64,000 nt of DNA from Bacteroidales bacterium (lineage in GTDB: Bacteria > Bacteroidota > Bacteroidia > Bacteroidales > WCHB1-69). How positions within the stretch are numbered: position 1 is the first letter of the stretch; the number at the start of each line of letters is the position of its first letter. The position numbers and the translations under genes are program-made. The DNA is taken from contig JAFXTE010000063.1 in assembly GCA_017525245.1 (NCBI GenBank), positions 1 to 64,000 of the forward strand. Reading direction: 5' to 3'. This document shows, piece by piece, positions 6,116-14,361 of the stretch. Under the pieces are notes generated by a model that was not told the origin of the DNA, searched no databases, and saw only the letters and a list, made by a program, of their open reading frames with translations.

Positions 6116-7708
6116 TCACCACGCTGGCTTCCGTTCAAACACCATCTCTTTCCCGCTTGTCGGGTGCGCGAACGCAATCCGCGCGGCGTGCAAATAGAGT
6201 CGGTCAGCGCGGCGACCGTAGAGGTTATCGCCCTTGATGGGACGACCTAACCCTTCCGCGTGGGCGCAGTGGACGCGCAGCTGATGCGTGCGACCCGTGA
6301 GCGGATGGAGCTCCACAACATGCTCTCCCACAATGCGATACAACGTCACAGCGGGTTTTCCGTGCGCTTTATCGACCTTCTGGAAGGGGCGGTGCATCAG
6401 GTCGGGCGAGAGCGGCAATTCGATGCGTCCCTCCTCCCCTATCGGCAACGGTTCGCCGTCCAATACCGCCACGTAGGTCTTGTGTATTTCCCTGTCCCTG
6501 AACTGTTTCTGCAAACGATAATGTGTGGTCTTATGCTTCGCCACGACAAGCAACCCGCTGGTGTCCATGTCCAATCGATGAACGACTAACGGTGTTTCGC
6601 CTTCTTGGCAACGTTCTTGCAGAATGGAGATCACAGACTCGCGGTGCGACTTCCCCGGCACGCTCAGCATCCCAGAAGGTTTGTCCACGACCCACAAATC
6701 GGCATCCTCATACACGATTTCCAACTGATCGGCGAAGGCGCGCTGTGGAGTTGCAGCCAACACTTCCGGTGGTAGCATATAGGTCAGCACGGGCTTGCAT
6801 TTTCCCGAACAGGCAGGATAATAGTGCAGATGGTGACGGATTTCCCCCTCGGGCGATTTTCCCCACCAGAACATGGCCATTTGGATGGGTTTAAGTCCGT
6901 GTGTGTAAGCGTATTGCAGTAGCTTCGGTTCGCAGCATTCGCCCGTGCCCGCGGGAGGTAATTGCTGCACGGTGTCGCGGAAAATCTCCAACAGATTGCG
7001 CCGCTCACCCGCATAATTCACCATCACGAAATGCTCAAACAGCCACTTCTGCAACGCCTCCGATTTTGTTTTCCGTTGGTTTGCAAGCTCTTCAATACGT
7101 TTTTCGTAAATATCCACCGCCGTTTTCGCCTCGGCTATCTTTTCCGTCCATCGCTTTTTCTCCCGTCGCAGCTCCGCCTTCAAGAACTGGCTCTCCTTCA
7201 CGAAAGCAGCCTCTTCCTCGGGTGTCAACGTCCTTTGGGAACGTTCGGCATCGCGTTTGGCTTTAGCATCCAGCATCTTTTGCTTGGCAGCGGTGATGGC
7301 AACCTCAGCATCATTTTGTAACTGCAGATAAATTTTTTGAGATTCGATATACTGGCCATCGGACTTCAAGTTGTCGATTTCTTGATTAATAGCGGAAATT
7401 TTCGCTTCATGCTGTTTAAAATAGCCGTCGGGGTCAAGGAAATCGAACACCGGCGGCACAAAGCCGGGCAGCACGGACTGGTCGCACAGCTGTCCAGAAA
7501 AGGCTGCCAGATAATACAGATTCTCCTCTTTCGCCACGACCAAAACCCCGAACATCTTGCCTTCGGGGTTCCCGCGCATCAACACCTCGACACGCGGCAG
7601 CAAATCCGCCACAGCCGCCTCGCACACAGGATGCGGCACATAATCAAACGGGTTGTTGAACGTTTCCGGCAACAACCCGTGATAGGACAAAGGGTGCAAT
7701 ATTAGCAT
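6116..7708 (-). CDS. RluA-family pseudouridine synthase with N-terminal coiled-coil extension
   Basis: The C-terminal 210 residues of this 530-residue protein are an RluA-type synthase. They include IVYEDADLWVVDKPSGMLSVPG, the catalytic HRLDMDTSGLL and the LTGRTHQLRVH motif. The enzyme isomerises specific uridines in rRNA or tRNA. Before it lie about 100 residues of a separate domain, a charged coiled coil (about residues 100-220, rich in Glu, Lys and Gln) and a linker with CSGKCKPVL. Similar long RluA-like proteins are known outside Bacteroidetes, so this is a recognised architecture, but the target uridine cannot be told from sequence. An in-frame TTG four codons upstream lies inside a word repeat; ATG 7708 is preferred. 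Confidence 0.88.
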   Translation of the reverse strand: MLILHPLSYHGLLPETFNNPFDYVPHPVCEAAVADLLPRVEVLMRGNPEGKMFGVLVVAKEENLYYLAAFSGQLCDQSVLPGFVPPVFDFLDPDGYFKQHEAKISAINQEIDNLKSDGQYIESQKIYLQLQNDAEVAITAAKQKMLDAKAKRDAERSQRTLTPEEEAAFVKESQFLKAELRREKKRWTEKIAEAKTAVDIYEKRIEELANQRKTKSEALQKWLFEHFVMVNYAGERRNLLEIFRDTVQQLPPAGTGECCEPKLLQYAYTHGLKPIQMAMFWWGKSPEGEIRHHLHYYPACSGKCKPVLTYMLPPEVLAATPQRAFADQLEIVYEDADLWVVDKPSGMLSVPGKSHRESVISILQERCQEGETPLVVHRLDMDTSGLLVVAKHKTTHYRLQKQFRDREIHKTYVAVLDGEPLPIGEEGRIELPLSPDLMHRPFQKVDKAHGKPAVTLYRIVGEHVVELHPLTGRTHQLRVHCAHAEGLGRPIKGDNLYGRRADRLYLHAARIAFAHPTSGKEMVFERKPAW

Positions 7709-7710
7709 TG

Positions 7711-7767
7711 CGGGTTTCAAGTTTCAGGTTTCAGGTTTCAAGAGCTAACAGCTAAAAGCCAAAAGCT
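7711..7767. repeat. Two abutting word repeats (GTTTCAAG and AGCTAAAAGCC families)
   Basis: The sequence runs through GTTTCAAGTTTCAGG-type words and then AGCTAACAGCTAAAAGCC-type words up to the TAG stop of the nitroreductase gene. The second family recurs at 27371-27418. Confidence 0.75.
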
Positions 7768-8389
7768 ATTTCACCCAATACACCCAATTCTCTTTACGCG
7801 GCTTCGCTTCGGGATAGTCGCCGGCGGTGTAGCCGAGAATACAATTGCCGACACCCACGTAGTCGCCCTCGATGCCGAGGTCTTTAAGAATCTGTTTGCC
7901 CTCTTCCGTTTCAAACATCTCTTTGGCGCGGTGGATCCAGCAGGAGCCGAGACCCTTGGCATGGGCGGCGTTCATCAGGTTGCCCATCACGAGGCTGCCG
8001 TCCTCAACACAGGTATGCACGTTCTTGTCAGCCAGCACCACCAACACCACGGGCGCACCGTAGAAGGGGTCGTTGTCGGCGCCCATCACAGCAGCGTTCA
8101 TCTTGCTGAGACGGTCGCGCATCTCCTTGTTCGTTACCGCGATGATGATCGGGCTTTGGCGGTTCATGCCCGTTGGCGCGTACGTGCCGGCCTTGCAAAT
8201 CTCTTCAATCACCTCCATCGGGGGAATTTCGTCAGTGTAGCTGCGCACACTGCGGCGCGTCAATAAATCTTCCATTGTGGTACTTTTAACGGTTTCACAT
8301 TCAGTTTGTTCAGTTGTCTCTGCTTTCTGCTGACAACCAACGCACAACACCATCACGGCTGCGCATAAAATCATTGTAATTTTTCTCAT
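7766..8389 (-). CDS. Nitroreductase-family lipoprotein
   Basis: This 207-residue protein starts with a lipoprotein signal (MRKITMILCAAVMVLCVGC) and then has a nitroreductase fold. TRRSVRSYTDEIP and AGTYAPTGMNRQSP form the FMN-binding start, followed by GSLVMGNLMNAAHAKGLGSCWI and the C-terminal KPRKENWVYW. Family members are FMN flavoproteins that reduce nitroaromatics, quinones or flavins with NAD(P)H, normally in the cytoplasm. The lipobox predicts export and lipid anchoring, which is unusual and would raise the question of the electron donor. The gene is divergent from glyA, with its own TATTTTTG box. Confidence 0.85.
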   Translation of the reverse strand: MRKITMILCAAVMVLCVGCQQKAETTEQTECETVKSTTMEDLLTRRSVRSYTDEIPPMEVIEEICKAGTYAPTGMNRQSPIIIAVTNKEMRDRLSKMNAAVMGADNDPFYGAPVVLVVLADKNVHTCVEDGSLVMGNLMNAAHAKGLGSCWIHRAKEMFETEEGKQILKDLGIEGDYVGVGNCILGYTAGDYPEAKPRKENWVYWVK

Positions 8390-8449
8390 ACTGATTATTT
8401 TTCGTGTTTCAAACGCTAAAATTCAAAATGCTTTTTATTGTTCATGCCG

Positions 8450-8489
8450 CAAAAATAAGATTTTTTGTAATAGAAAAATTGTATCTTTG
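8450..8489. promoter_or_regulatory. Divergent promoters for the nitroreductase gene and glyA
   Basis: The minus-strand box TATTTTTG is at 8450-8457 and the plus-strand box TATCTTTG at 8482-8489. The glyA leader predicted from this box is about 50 bases long. Confidence 0.6.
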
Positions 8490-8544
8490 CATTTTCAATC
8501 ATTATCTGTTAAAAACATTATTATCAAACAGTTATATTAAAAAT

Positions 8545-9825
8545 ATGAAAAGAGACGAACAAATTTTCAACCTTATCCAACAGGAGCGTGAACGCCAGAC
8601 CAATGGCATCGAACTGATTGCTTCTGAGAACTTTGTGAGCGACCAGGTGATGGAAGCCATGGGGTCCGTTATGACCAACAAGTACGCTGAAGGTCTTCCA
8701 GGCAAACGCTACTACGGTGGTTGCCAAATCGTTGACCAATCCGAACAACTGGCCATTGACCGCGTGAAACAGCTCTTCGGCTGCGAATGGGCCAACGTGC
8801 AACCGCACTCCGGCGCCCAGGCCAATATGGCCGTCCTGATGGCTTGCCTGCAACCGGGCGACACCTTCATGGGCCTCGACCTCAACCACGGCGGTCACCT
8901 CTCACACGGCTCCCCCGTGAACTCCTCCGGCATCCTCTATCATCCTGTGGCTTACCAAGTTGACGAAGAGACCGGCTGCATCAACTACGACACGATGGAG
9001 GAAGTTGCCCTCCGCGAGAAACCGAAGTTGATCATCGGCGGTGCCTCCGCTTACAGCCGCGACTGGGATTGGGCACGTATGCGTCAGATTGCCGACAAGA
9101 TCGGTGCCATCCTGATGGCTGACATCTCCCACCCCGCCGGCCTCATCGCCAAAGGTCTCCTCAACAACGCCGTGACTCACTGCCACATCGTGACCACCAC
9201 CACCCACAAGACCCTCCGCGGACCTCGCGGCGGTCTCATCATGCTCGGCAAGGATTTCGAGAATCCGTGGGGCAAGACCACCCCGAAGGGCGTCGTGAAG
9301 ATGATGTCCCAAATCCTCGACTCCTCCGTGTTCCCGGGCTGCCAGGGCGGTCCTCTGGAGCACGTCATCGCCGCCAAGGCCGTCGCATTCGGCGAGGCCC
9401 TGACAGAAGACTACGCCAACTATGTGAAACAGGTGAAGATCAACGCCAACGCCATGGCCAACGCTTTCGTAGAAAGAGGTTACAAGGTGATCTCCAACGG
9501 CACTGACAACCACCTCATGCTCATCGACTTGAGAAAGAAATTCCCCGAAATGACCGGTAAAGTGGCCGAGAACACCCTCGTGAAGGCCGACATCACCATC
9601 AACAAGAACATGGTGCCGTTCGACACCCGTTCCGCTTTCCAGACCTCCGGCATCCGCGTGGGTACTCCCGCCATCACCACCCGCGGCCTGAAAGAGAACG
9701 ACATGCCCGTCATCGTGGAGATGATCGACAAGGTGCTCTGCGACGTTGAGAACGAGGAACTCATCGCCAAGACCCGCAAAACGGTCAACGACATGATGCA
9801 CGACCGCCCGCTCTTCGCTTGGTAA
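8545..9825 (+). CDS. glyA: Serine hydroxymethyltransferase
   Basis: This 426-residue PLP enzyme interconverts serine and glycine with tetrahydrofolate as one-carbon carrier. The family landmarks are all present: [26 protein letters not shown], the PLP-lysine loop [14 protein letters not shown], and [15 protein letters not shown] near the end. The frame is open 47 codons upstream, but [11 protein letters not shown] at 8545 aligns with the family start and lies downstream of the promoter. The gene is monocistronic, closed by a strong hairpin at 9878. Confidence 0.97.
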   Translation: MKRDEQIFNLIQQERERQTNGIELIASENFVSDQVMEAMGSVMTNKYAEGLPGKRYYGGCQIVDQSEQLAIDRVKQLFGCEWANVQPHSGAQANMAVLMACLQPGDTFMGLDLNHGGHLSHGSPVNSSGILYHPVAYQVDEETGCINYDTMEEVALREKPKLIIGGASAYSRDWDWARMRQIADKIGAILMADISHPAGLIAKGLLNNAVTHCHIVTTTTHKTLRGPRGGLIMLGKDFENPWGKTTPKGVVKMMSQILDSSVFPGCQGGPLEHVIAAKAVAFGEALTEDYANYVKQVKINANAMANAFVERGYKVISNGTDNHLMLIDLRKKFPEMTGKVAENTLVKADITINKNMVPFDTRSAFQTSGIRVGTPAITTRGLKENDMPVIVEMIDKVLCDVENEELIAKTRKTVNDMMHDRPLFAW

Positions 9826-9841
9826 ACAACGTTCCCTATCT

Positions 9842-9866
9842 GAGATGCAAAATTTTGCGTCTCTAC
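9842..9866. repeat. Palindromic repeat with GCAAAATTTTGC core
   Basis: GAGATGCAAAATT and TTGCGTCTCTAC form an imperfect palindrome. The right arm is the GTCTCTAC arm of the repeat family described at 17704; the core is the same as at 23534. It lies between glyA and its terminator. Confidence 0.65.
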
Positions 9867-9870
9867 GAAT

Positions 9871-9905
9871 AAAAAAAGCCCCGACCAACATCGGGGCTTT
9901 TTTTA
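9871..9905. terminator. Bidirectional rho-independent terminator
   Basis: GCCCCGA at 9878-9884 pairs with TCGGGGC at 9891-9897 around a six-base loop. It is flanked by seven A on the left and a T run on the right, so it can serve both glyA and the convergent lipoprotein gene. Confidence 0.9.
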
Positions 9906-9917
9906 CAACTGTTGAAT

Positions 9918-10622
9918 TTAATGCGATGCATGAACAGCTCTCACCGTATATCCAATTGGACGGTTAACATAATGCATTTTGAGCGTGTCAGCGGTAAATG
10001 AGGCGAACCAAGCCTCGAACATAAAATCATTTCTGACGGAACTTGTCCAATATGTACCATACTCATTGCCGTTGTACAAACCGAAAAAACGATACTTGAA
10101 TCCAGCAAATGGCACAAACATGGTGTTGCCGTTTGAACCCGTGAAAAGAATTCCGTATGTCGTATCGATAGTGGTATATACATGAGTGGTATTCGCTATT
10201 AGCTCCTCCCATTCGTCCTTGGTGGGTGTACGCGCACCCGAACTCATATTTGCCGTCGCGGCGTCATCACACGCCTCCAGCGTGATGAGGTTGTCGGAAT
10301 ACCCATTATACCCCCATCCTGAATTGCTGCAGTATTTGGTGATACGGTTATCTTGCCAATACTGGTATGTCGGCCAATCATAATCCGACTTTGGTGACGT
10401 TTCGGCCCATGCAAAATAATCACCGAAATCCTGCGGTGAGGTTGCCCCAACATTGCACTTGGCCCATAAAAGCCCACTCGGGAGACCGAGGTCTACCCAG
10501 TCGGATGAGACAAAGTCTTCATCAGGTGTCGGCGGTGTCGGGGACACTGGTTCACGGGTACACGACACCATAAAAGCGACCATAATGGCCAATAAAGTCC
10601 AGAGTTTAATTGTCTTTTTCAT
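9918..10622 (-). CDS. Lipoprotein with FISUMP/DUF1566-like domain
   Basis: This 234-residue protein has a lipoprotein signal (MKKTIKLWTLLAIMVAFMVSC), a proline-rich linker, and a domain starting VDLGLPSGLLWAKCNVGA. It continues with GDYFAWAE, GARTPTKDEWEEL and YWTSSV. This pattern is that of the Fibrobacter succinogenes major paralogous domain and related DUF1566 proteins, abundant on the surface of Bacteroidetes; their molecular role is unknown. It lies 70 bases after the sigma-partner gene on the same strand and no TAnnTTTG box is visible between them, so it may be cotranscribed with the ECF sigma operon. Confidence 0.75.
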   Translation of the reverse strand: MKKTIKLWTLLAIMVAFMVSCTREPVSPTPPTPDEDFVSSDWVDLGLPSGLLWAKCNVGATSPQDFGDYFAWAETSPKSDYDWPTYQYWQDNRITKYCSNSGWGYNGYSDNLITLEACDDAATANMSSGARTPTKDEWEELIANTTHVYTTIDTTYGILFTGSNGNTMFVPFAGFKYRFFGLYNGNEYGTYWTSSVRNDFMFEAWFASFTADTLKMHYVNRPIGYTVRAVHASH

Positions 10623-10692
10623 TTTTTTGCAATTTAAAATCAAAACATTGTTGTTCAATAAATTAAGCACAATTTGACAGCCTTTCGTTGTC

Positions 10693-11502
10693 CTAATTTC
10701 TCATAATTCTGACTTTTCCCGACGCTTGATTTTCTATGCCGTTGTACAAAAACGTGAACTCGTAGCTATAAACCCCATCGGGACAAGTGCCGCCGTCCCA
10801 AGTGTTTTTATAGGTTTCGCTTTGATACACAACCCTGTTGTTTTTATCACGGACGACCAATTTCGGGGAAGAGTAATTCTCCAACCCTTCTATAACAAAG
10901 AAATCATTGACGCCGTCCTTATTCGGGGTAAACAAATTGGGAATGCTGAAATGTACCGGCAACGACCAATCCACACTGTCGTCAGAGAGTTTTTTCAGCA
11001 CAGGGTCAGCAGCTAATTGTTTGGCTAACGTTGAATTAGGCGGCAACACTATCTGGCGGGCATTGCTATTCGGTTTTACCACCTTCTCTTCTGTTTTTGG
11101 TTGAATGTCTGATTTTTCAGTCGTATTATCCACGGCTATTTGAGTCGGAGCAGCATGGTCGGACTCTATAGCCACAGATGTCACTTCTGTTTCAACATTT
11201 TCTATCGGCTTTGCTACGGCATCAGAAACTTCTTCCTTGTTTTCAACCACTTTCGTGTTATTATTTTCTACCACAATATTCTGATTTCCACGCTGATACA
11301 AGAAAACGCCCAAAACCACTGCACCGCCCATAATCAGACCCAGCAATACAGCAGCCGTCCATTTCAATGTTTTGACACGGTTAATCCGATGCACTTTCCC
11401 CGTCACCGGCATTTCCGCATCCAACCGGACATTCAACCGCTTCCACACATCCGCCGAAGGAGTCTCCTCGTATGCGTTCAAAACATCTTTTACATCTTTC
11501 AT
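10693..11502 (-). CDS. Membrane partner of ECF sigma factor with gliding/T9SS-type C-terminal domain
   Basis: This 269-residue protein has three parts. Residues 1-46 are a short basic, probably cytoplasmic segment. Residues 47-69 form one transmembrane helix (WTAAVLLGLIMGGAVVLGVF). A long polar linker leads to residues 185-269, which match the gliding motility-associated C-terminal (CHU_C) domain: NLFTPNKDGVNDFF, VVYQSETYKNTWDGG and CPDGVYSYEF. Its position directly after an ECF sigma gene and its topology suggest an anti-sigma role. No zinc-binding anti-sigma motif is present. A signal peptide for secretion is lacking, so the domain here is more likely a sensor or scaffold than a secretion tag. 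The anti-sigma role is inference. Confidence 0.7.
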   Translation of the reverse strand: MKDVKDVLNAYEETPSADVWKRLNVRLDAEMPVTGKVHRINRVKTLKWTAAVLLGLIMGGAVVLGVFLYQRGNQNIVVENNNTKVVENKEEVSDAVAKPIENVETEVTSVAIESDHAAPTQIAVDNTTEKSDIQPKTEEKVVKPNSNARQIVLPPNSTLAKQLAADPVLKKLSDDSVDWSLPVHFSIPNLFTPNKDGVNDFFVIEGLENYSSPKLVVRDKNNRVVYQSETYKNTWDGGTCPDGVYSYEFTFLYNGIENQASGKVRIMRN

Positions 11503-11556
11503 AATATTTATACTATCTCAAAAATTATCTTCTTATCTCATCATCTTTTCCTCTCA

Positions 11557-12099
11557 TCATCTTTTCAGCGCCTCCATCATCCACTGTCGCGCCCGCATGT
11601 AACTGATGCGGATTGCATTCTCCTTCTTCCCCAGTTTCTCCGCGATTTCCGAAAAAGAGTACTCTTCCACCGCTTTGAGGTTGAACACCACACGCATTCC
11701 GTCGGGCATCCGTTCCAGCAGCTCCAACAACTGCTTCGCCTCCAACGAGGCTATGATGTTTTCTTCCTCCGCTTTTCCCTCTTCCTCGATCACATCGCTG
11801 GAGAGCAATTCCTTGCGGAAACGCTTCACCGACCGATAGTGGCTGACGGCAGTATTCACCATTATGGAGTGAATCCACGTAGTGAACGAACTTTCCCCTC
11901 TGAACAACGGCAAGCTCTTGAAAACCTGCATGAACCCTTCCATCAACATGTCCTCCGCCTCCTCACGTCCGTTTGCATACCGCAGGCAAACACCAAACAT
12001 CCTCGACGCGTATCGATCGTACAACCGGTGCTGGCACAAACGATCATTGTTCAAACAACCGTTGATGATTTCCTGGAGTTCAGAATCTATTTCCGTCAC
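11557..12099 (-). CDS. ECF-type RNA polymerase sigma factor
   Basis: This 180-residue protein has sigma region 2 (LYDRYASRMFGVCLRYANGREEAEDMLMEGFMQVF, then TWIHSIMVNTAVSHYR) and region 4 (LLERMPDGMRVVFNLKAVEEYSFSEIAEKL followed by a recognition helix). The organisation sigma2-sigma4 defines the ECF group. Translation must begin at GTG 12099: an in-frame TGA lies just upstream and no ATG precedes region 2. The next gene encodes a single-pass membrane protein with a CHU_C domain. In Porphyromonas an ECF factor, SigP, controls T9SS genes; whether this one does is unknown. Confidence 0.92.
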   Translation of the reverse strand: MTEIDSELQEIINGCLNNDRLCQHRLYDRYASRMFGVCLRYANGREEAEDMLMEGFMQVFKSLPLFRGESSFTTWIHSIMVNTAVSHYRSVKRFRKELLSSDVIEEEGKAEEENIIASLEAKQLLELLERMPDGMRVVFNLKAVEEYSFSEIAEKLGKKENAIRISYMRARQWMMEALKR

Positions 12100-12149
12100 G
12101 TTCAGGTCTGTCGCACGAAGATGTCATTTTGTTACATCAGAAAAAAAAA

Positions 12150-13133
12150 TTATTGAATGGATTTCACAATTGCCTCAACCTCACGCAGATAATCTCTTTT
12201 ATGTTCTTGCGGGGCATACACAAAGCCGTCTATTGAGATACAAGAGGTACTGTCGGGGGCGATTTGGGTGAAACTGTAGAACGGTCCGCCCATCTTGTCA
12301 CGTACAGAAGCCCACAATCCTCTCAATTCCACACCATTATGATACCGAATCTTCAATTCTTTGGCCATAGGATATCCTTCTATATCCGCAACAATGGGAT
12401 AAGCACCTGCAACGGCACCCTGAATATAGGCCTTCGTGATGCGATCGCGCTCTGCCACGATATTCTCGGTAGTCAATGGATAGCGGGGAGACTTGTAAAT
12501 CATGACGAAACGGTCGTTCTTCGGAGTGCGGAAAAGCAACCAAAGGAAGTCTTCCTCTTCGCGCCCAACAAAATAGCCTTCCGGAATCGTCATCGAGATC
12601 CCGAACTTCTCCTTGATTTTTTTCTCAATCACCGGATTGTTCAATTTGCGATGAGCATTCTGCAAACGCGCTATATCGTTATCATACATCGCTTTGACAA
12701 TCTCTTCCTGGTGGGCAAGGAACAGCTTCAAGCATGAATCCTGACTGTTTCCTTTGATTTTCACCAGAATTTGCGGATTTGTGAGCGGATTCTTGTCGAT
12801 TTCAAAGCTGTTTTCGGAATAATCAGGATTAAAATCGAACTGCACGATGTTGCGGTGGCGCATGAACGACGCCCTGTAATCAGCGTTGGAACACTGAATC
12901 ACATCAAACATCGGTTCGATTTGGTTAATGGCCGGTTGCGGCTGATGTAGCACATCGTAGATGGCGTTCACGGCCGACTTTGACCAATAGTTGGAGTCGA
13001 TGGCCAAGATCATTTCTCCAGCCTTGCCTGTGGAAAAATTCTCCACTTTTATGCCCGAACCGCCCGACTTTGTATGACAGGAGGTCATGGACAACAACAC
13101 TATCGCTAATACGAAACAACTGATTTTCTTCAT
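12150..13133 (-). CDS. DUF4837 family lipoprotein
   Basis: This 327-residue protein has a lipoprotein signal (MKKISCFVLAIVLLSMTSC) and the body of a Bacteroidetes-specific family. Features include GKAGEMILAIDSNYW near the start, FGISMTIPEGYFVGREEEDFLWL in the middle and a conserved RGLWASVRDKMGGPFYSF stretch. The function is unknown. It ends 50 bases before the ECF sigma start on the same strand, so the sigma gene may belong to its transcription unit. A possible TAGTTTTG box (13204-13211, minus strand) is the only upstream candidate. Confidence 0.8.
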   Translation of the reverse strand: MKKISCFVLAIVLLSMTSCHTKSGGSGIKVENFSTGKAGEMILAIDSNYWSKSAVNAIYDVLHQPQPAINQIEPMFDVIQCSNADYRASFMRHRNIVQFDFNPDYSENSFEIDKNPLTNPQILVKIKGNSQDSCLKLFLAHQEEIVKAMYDNDIARLQNAHRKLNNPVIEKKIKEKFGISMTIPEGYFVGREEEDFLWLLFRTPKNDRFVMIYKSPRYPLTTENIVAERDRITKAYIQGAVAGAYPIVADIEGYPMAKELKIRYHNGVELRGLWASVRDKMGGPFYSFTQIAPDSTSCISIDGFVYAPQEHKRDYLREVEAIVKSIQ

Positions 13134-13178
13134 ATTAATAAAATTAATTTTTCTATTGGTTTTATTTTATTTAATTGT

Positions 13179-13186
13179 TATCTTTG
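13179..13186 (+). promoter_or_regulatory. -7 promoter element of dprA
   Basis: TATCTTTG, followed by CAG, lies 54 bases before the ATG of dprA. Confidence 0.65.
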
Positions 13187-13240
13187 CAGTCCAAAAAAAA
13201 ATGCAAAACTATAAAAATAAATCAACCGAAAGCAAAAAAA

Positions 13241-14338
13241 ATGCACACTGAAATTTTCTACCGAATTGCCTTAAACAAGACCGAAGGACTTGGAAAATCT
13301 ACATTGAAACAAATTCTGACCGCTGCCGGGTCAGCACAAAACGTCTATGAGTTCCCTGAATCATGGCAAAGAAGATTGCAACACCGCAAATGTTGCCAAG
13401 TGGTCATAAAACTCACCGACAAGTTGAAAGGTTTGGTTGACAAGGAAATGAGCCTGATGGAAAAATACAAAGTCCAACTGTGCCATTATTTGGACACAAC
13501 ATATCCCCACCGGCTGAAACGCTGTCCCGACGCACCTGTTTCCTTCTATTTCCGTGGTGGTGGCGACTTCAACCGTTCAAGGATGTTGGCGGTGGTAGGC
13601 ACGCGCAATGCGACAGCCTACGGCATCAAAAGCCTCACAAAGATACTCAATGACCTAAAGGACAGCGACATCACAACTGTCAGCGGATTAGCGTACGGCA
13701 TTGACACGGTGGCGCATGAGGAGTCGCTCAACCTTGGCATTCCCACGATTGCGGTGTTGGGAAACGGGTTGCACACCATCTACCCATCCACAAACAAGAA
13801 CCTGTCGGAACGGATAACGGCTGCCGGAGGAACTCTTATCAGCGAATTTGACTTCAACACCGGACCTGACAGGATGAACTTCCCAGCGCGCAACCGTATC
13901 ATCGCGGGCATGGCGGATGCTGTGTTGGTGGCGGAAAGCGGCATCAAAGGAGGAAGCATCATCACCGCGCACATTGCAAACTCCTATAACCGGGATGTTT
14001 TCGCCATACCCGGCACCATTTTTGACGAGCGGCACGCTGGCTGCCACGAGCTGATCCGCAAAAACATCGCTGCTATCGTCACTTCCGGAAAAGATCTGCT
14101 TGAGATGATGAACTGGGATTCCGCACCGCAGCCTGTGCAAACACAGCTCTTTCCTGACATGTCTGAAGATGAGGCGCTGGTCTATCGTTATATTCAGACA
14201 GGAAGGAAGACCATTGATGAGATTGCCGAACACTGTATCGGTTTTTCACCATCCAAGTTGGCTGGCATCCTCCTTTCACTGGAACTCAAAGGGGTATTGT
14301 TCGCCCTGCCGGGGAAAAGTTATAGCACAGAGATTTAA
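13241..14338 (+). CDS. dprA: DNA-processing protein DprA
   Basis: This 365-residue protein loads RecA onto incoming single-stranded DNA during natural transformation; the gene is also kept in non-competent bacteria. Residues 1-70 are a helix-hairpin-helix region (LNKTEGLGKSTLKQIL). A Rossmann-like DprA core follows with MLAVVGTRNATAYG, SGLAYGIDTVAH, FPARNRIIAGMADAVLVAES and GGSIITAHIA. A C-terminal winged helix starts near residue 305 (EDEALVYRYIQTGRKTIDEIAEH). The upstream 22 codons in frame overlap the promoter and are not counted. Confidence 0.96.
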   Translation: MHTEIFYRIALNKTEGLGKSTLKQILTAAGSAQNVYEFPESWQRRLQHRKCCQVVIKLTDKLKGLVDKEMSLMEKYKVQLCHYLDTTYPHRLKRCPDAPVSFYFRGGGDFNRSRMLAVVGTRNATAYGIKSLTKILNDLKDSDITTVSGLAYGIDTVAHEESLNLGIPTIAVLGNGLHTIYPSTNKNLSERITAAGGTLISEFDFNTGPDRMNFPARNRIIAGMADAVLVAESGIKGGSIITAHIANSYNRDVFAIPGTIFDERHAGCHELIRKNIAAIVTSGKDLLEMMNWDSAPQPVQTQLFPDMSEDEALVYRYIQTGRKTIDEIAEHCIGFSPSKLAGILLSLELKGVLFALPGKSYSTEI

Positions 14339-14361
14339 AATTACACTTGAGATTGTTCTTT

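Noticed and set aside
8902..9891. Open frame of 329 codons antisense to glyA
   Set aside because: It is the mirror of biased codon use in a highly expressed gene. The encoded protein is rich in His, Gly, Asp and Val with no family resemblance and no promoter.
11140..12156. Plus-strand frame of 338 codons opposite the ECF sigma operon
   Set aside because: The minus strand encodes clear sigma2 and sigma4 regions and a CHU_C domain; the opposite frame is Phe/His/Arg-rich noise.
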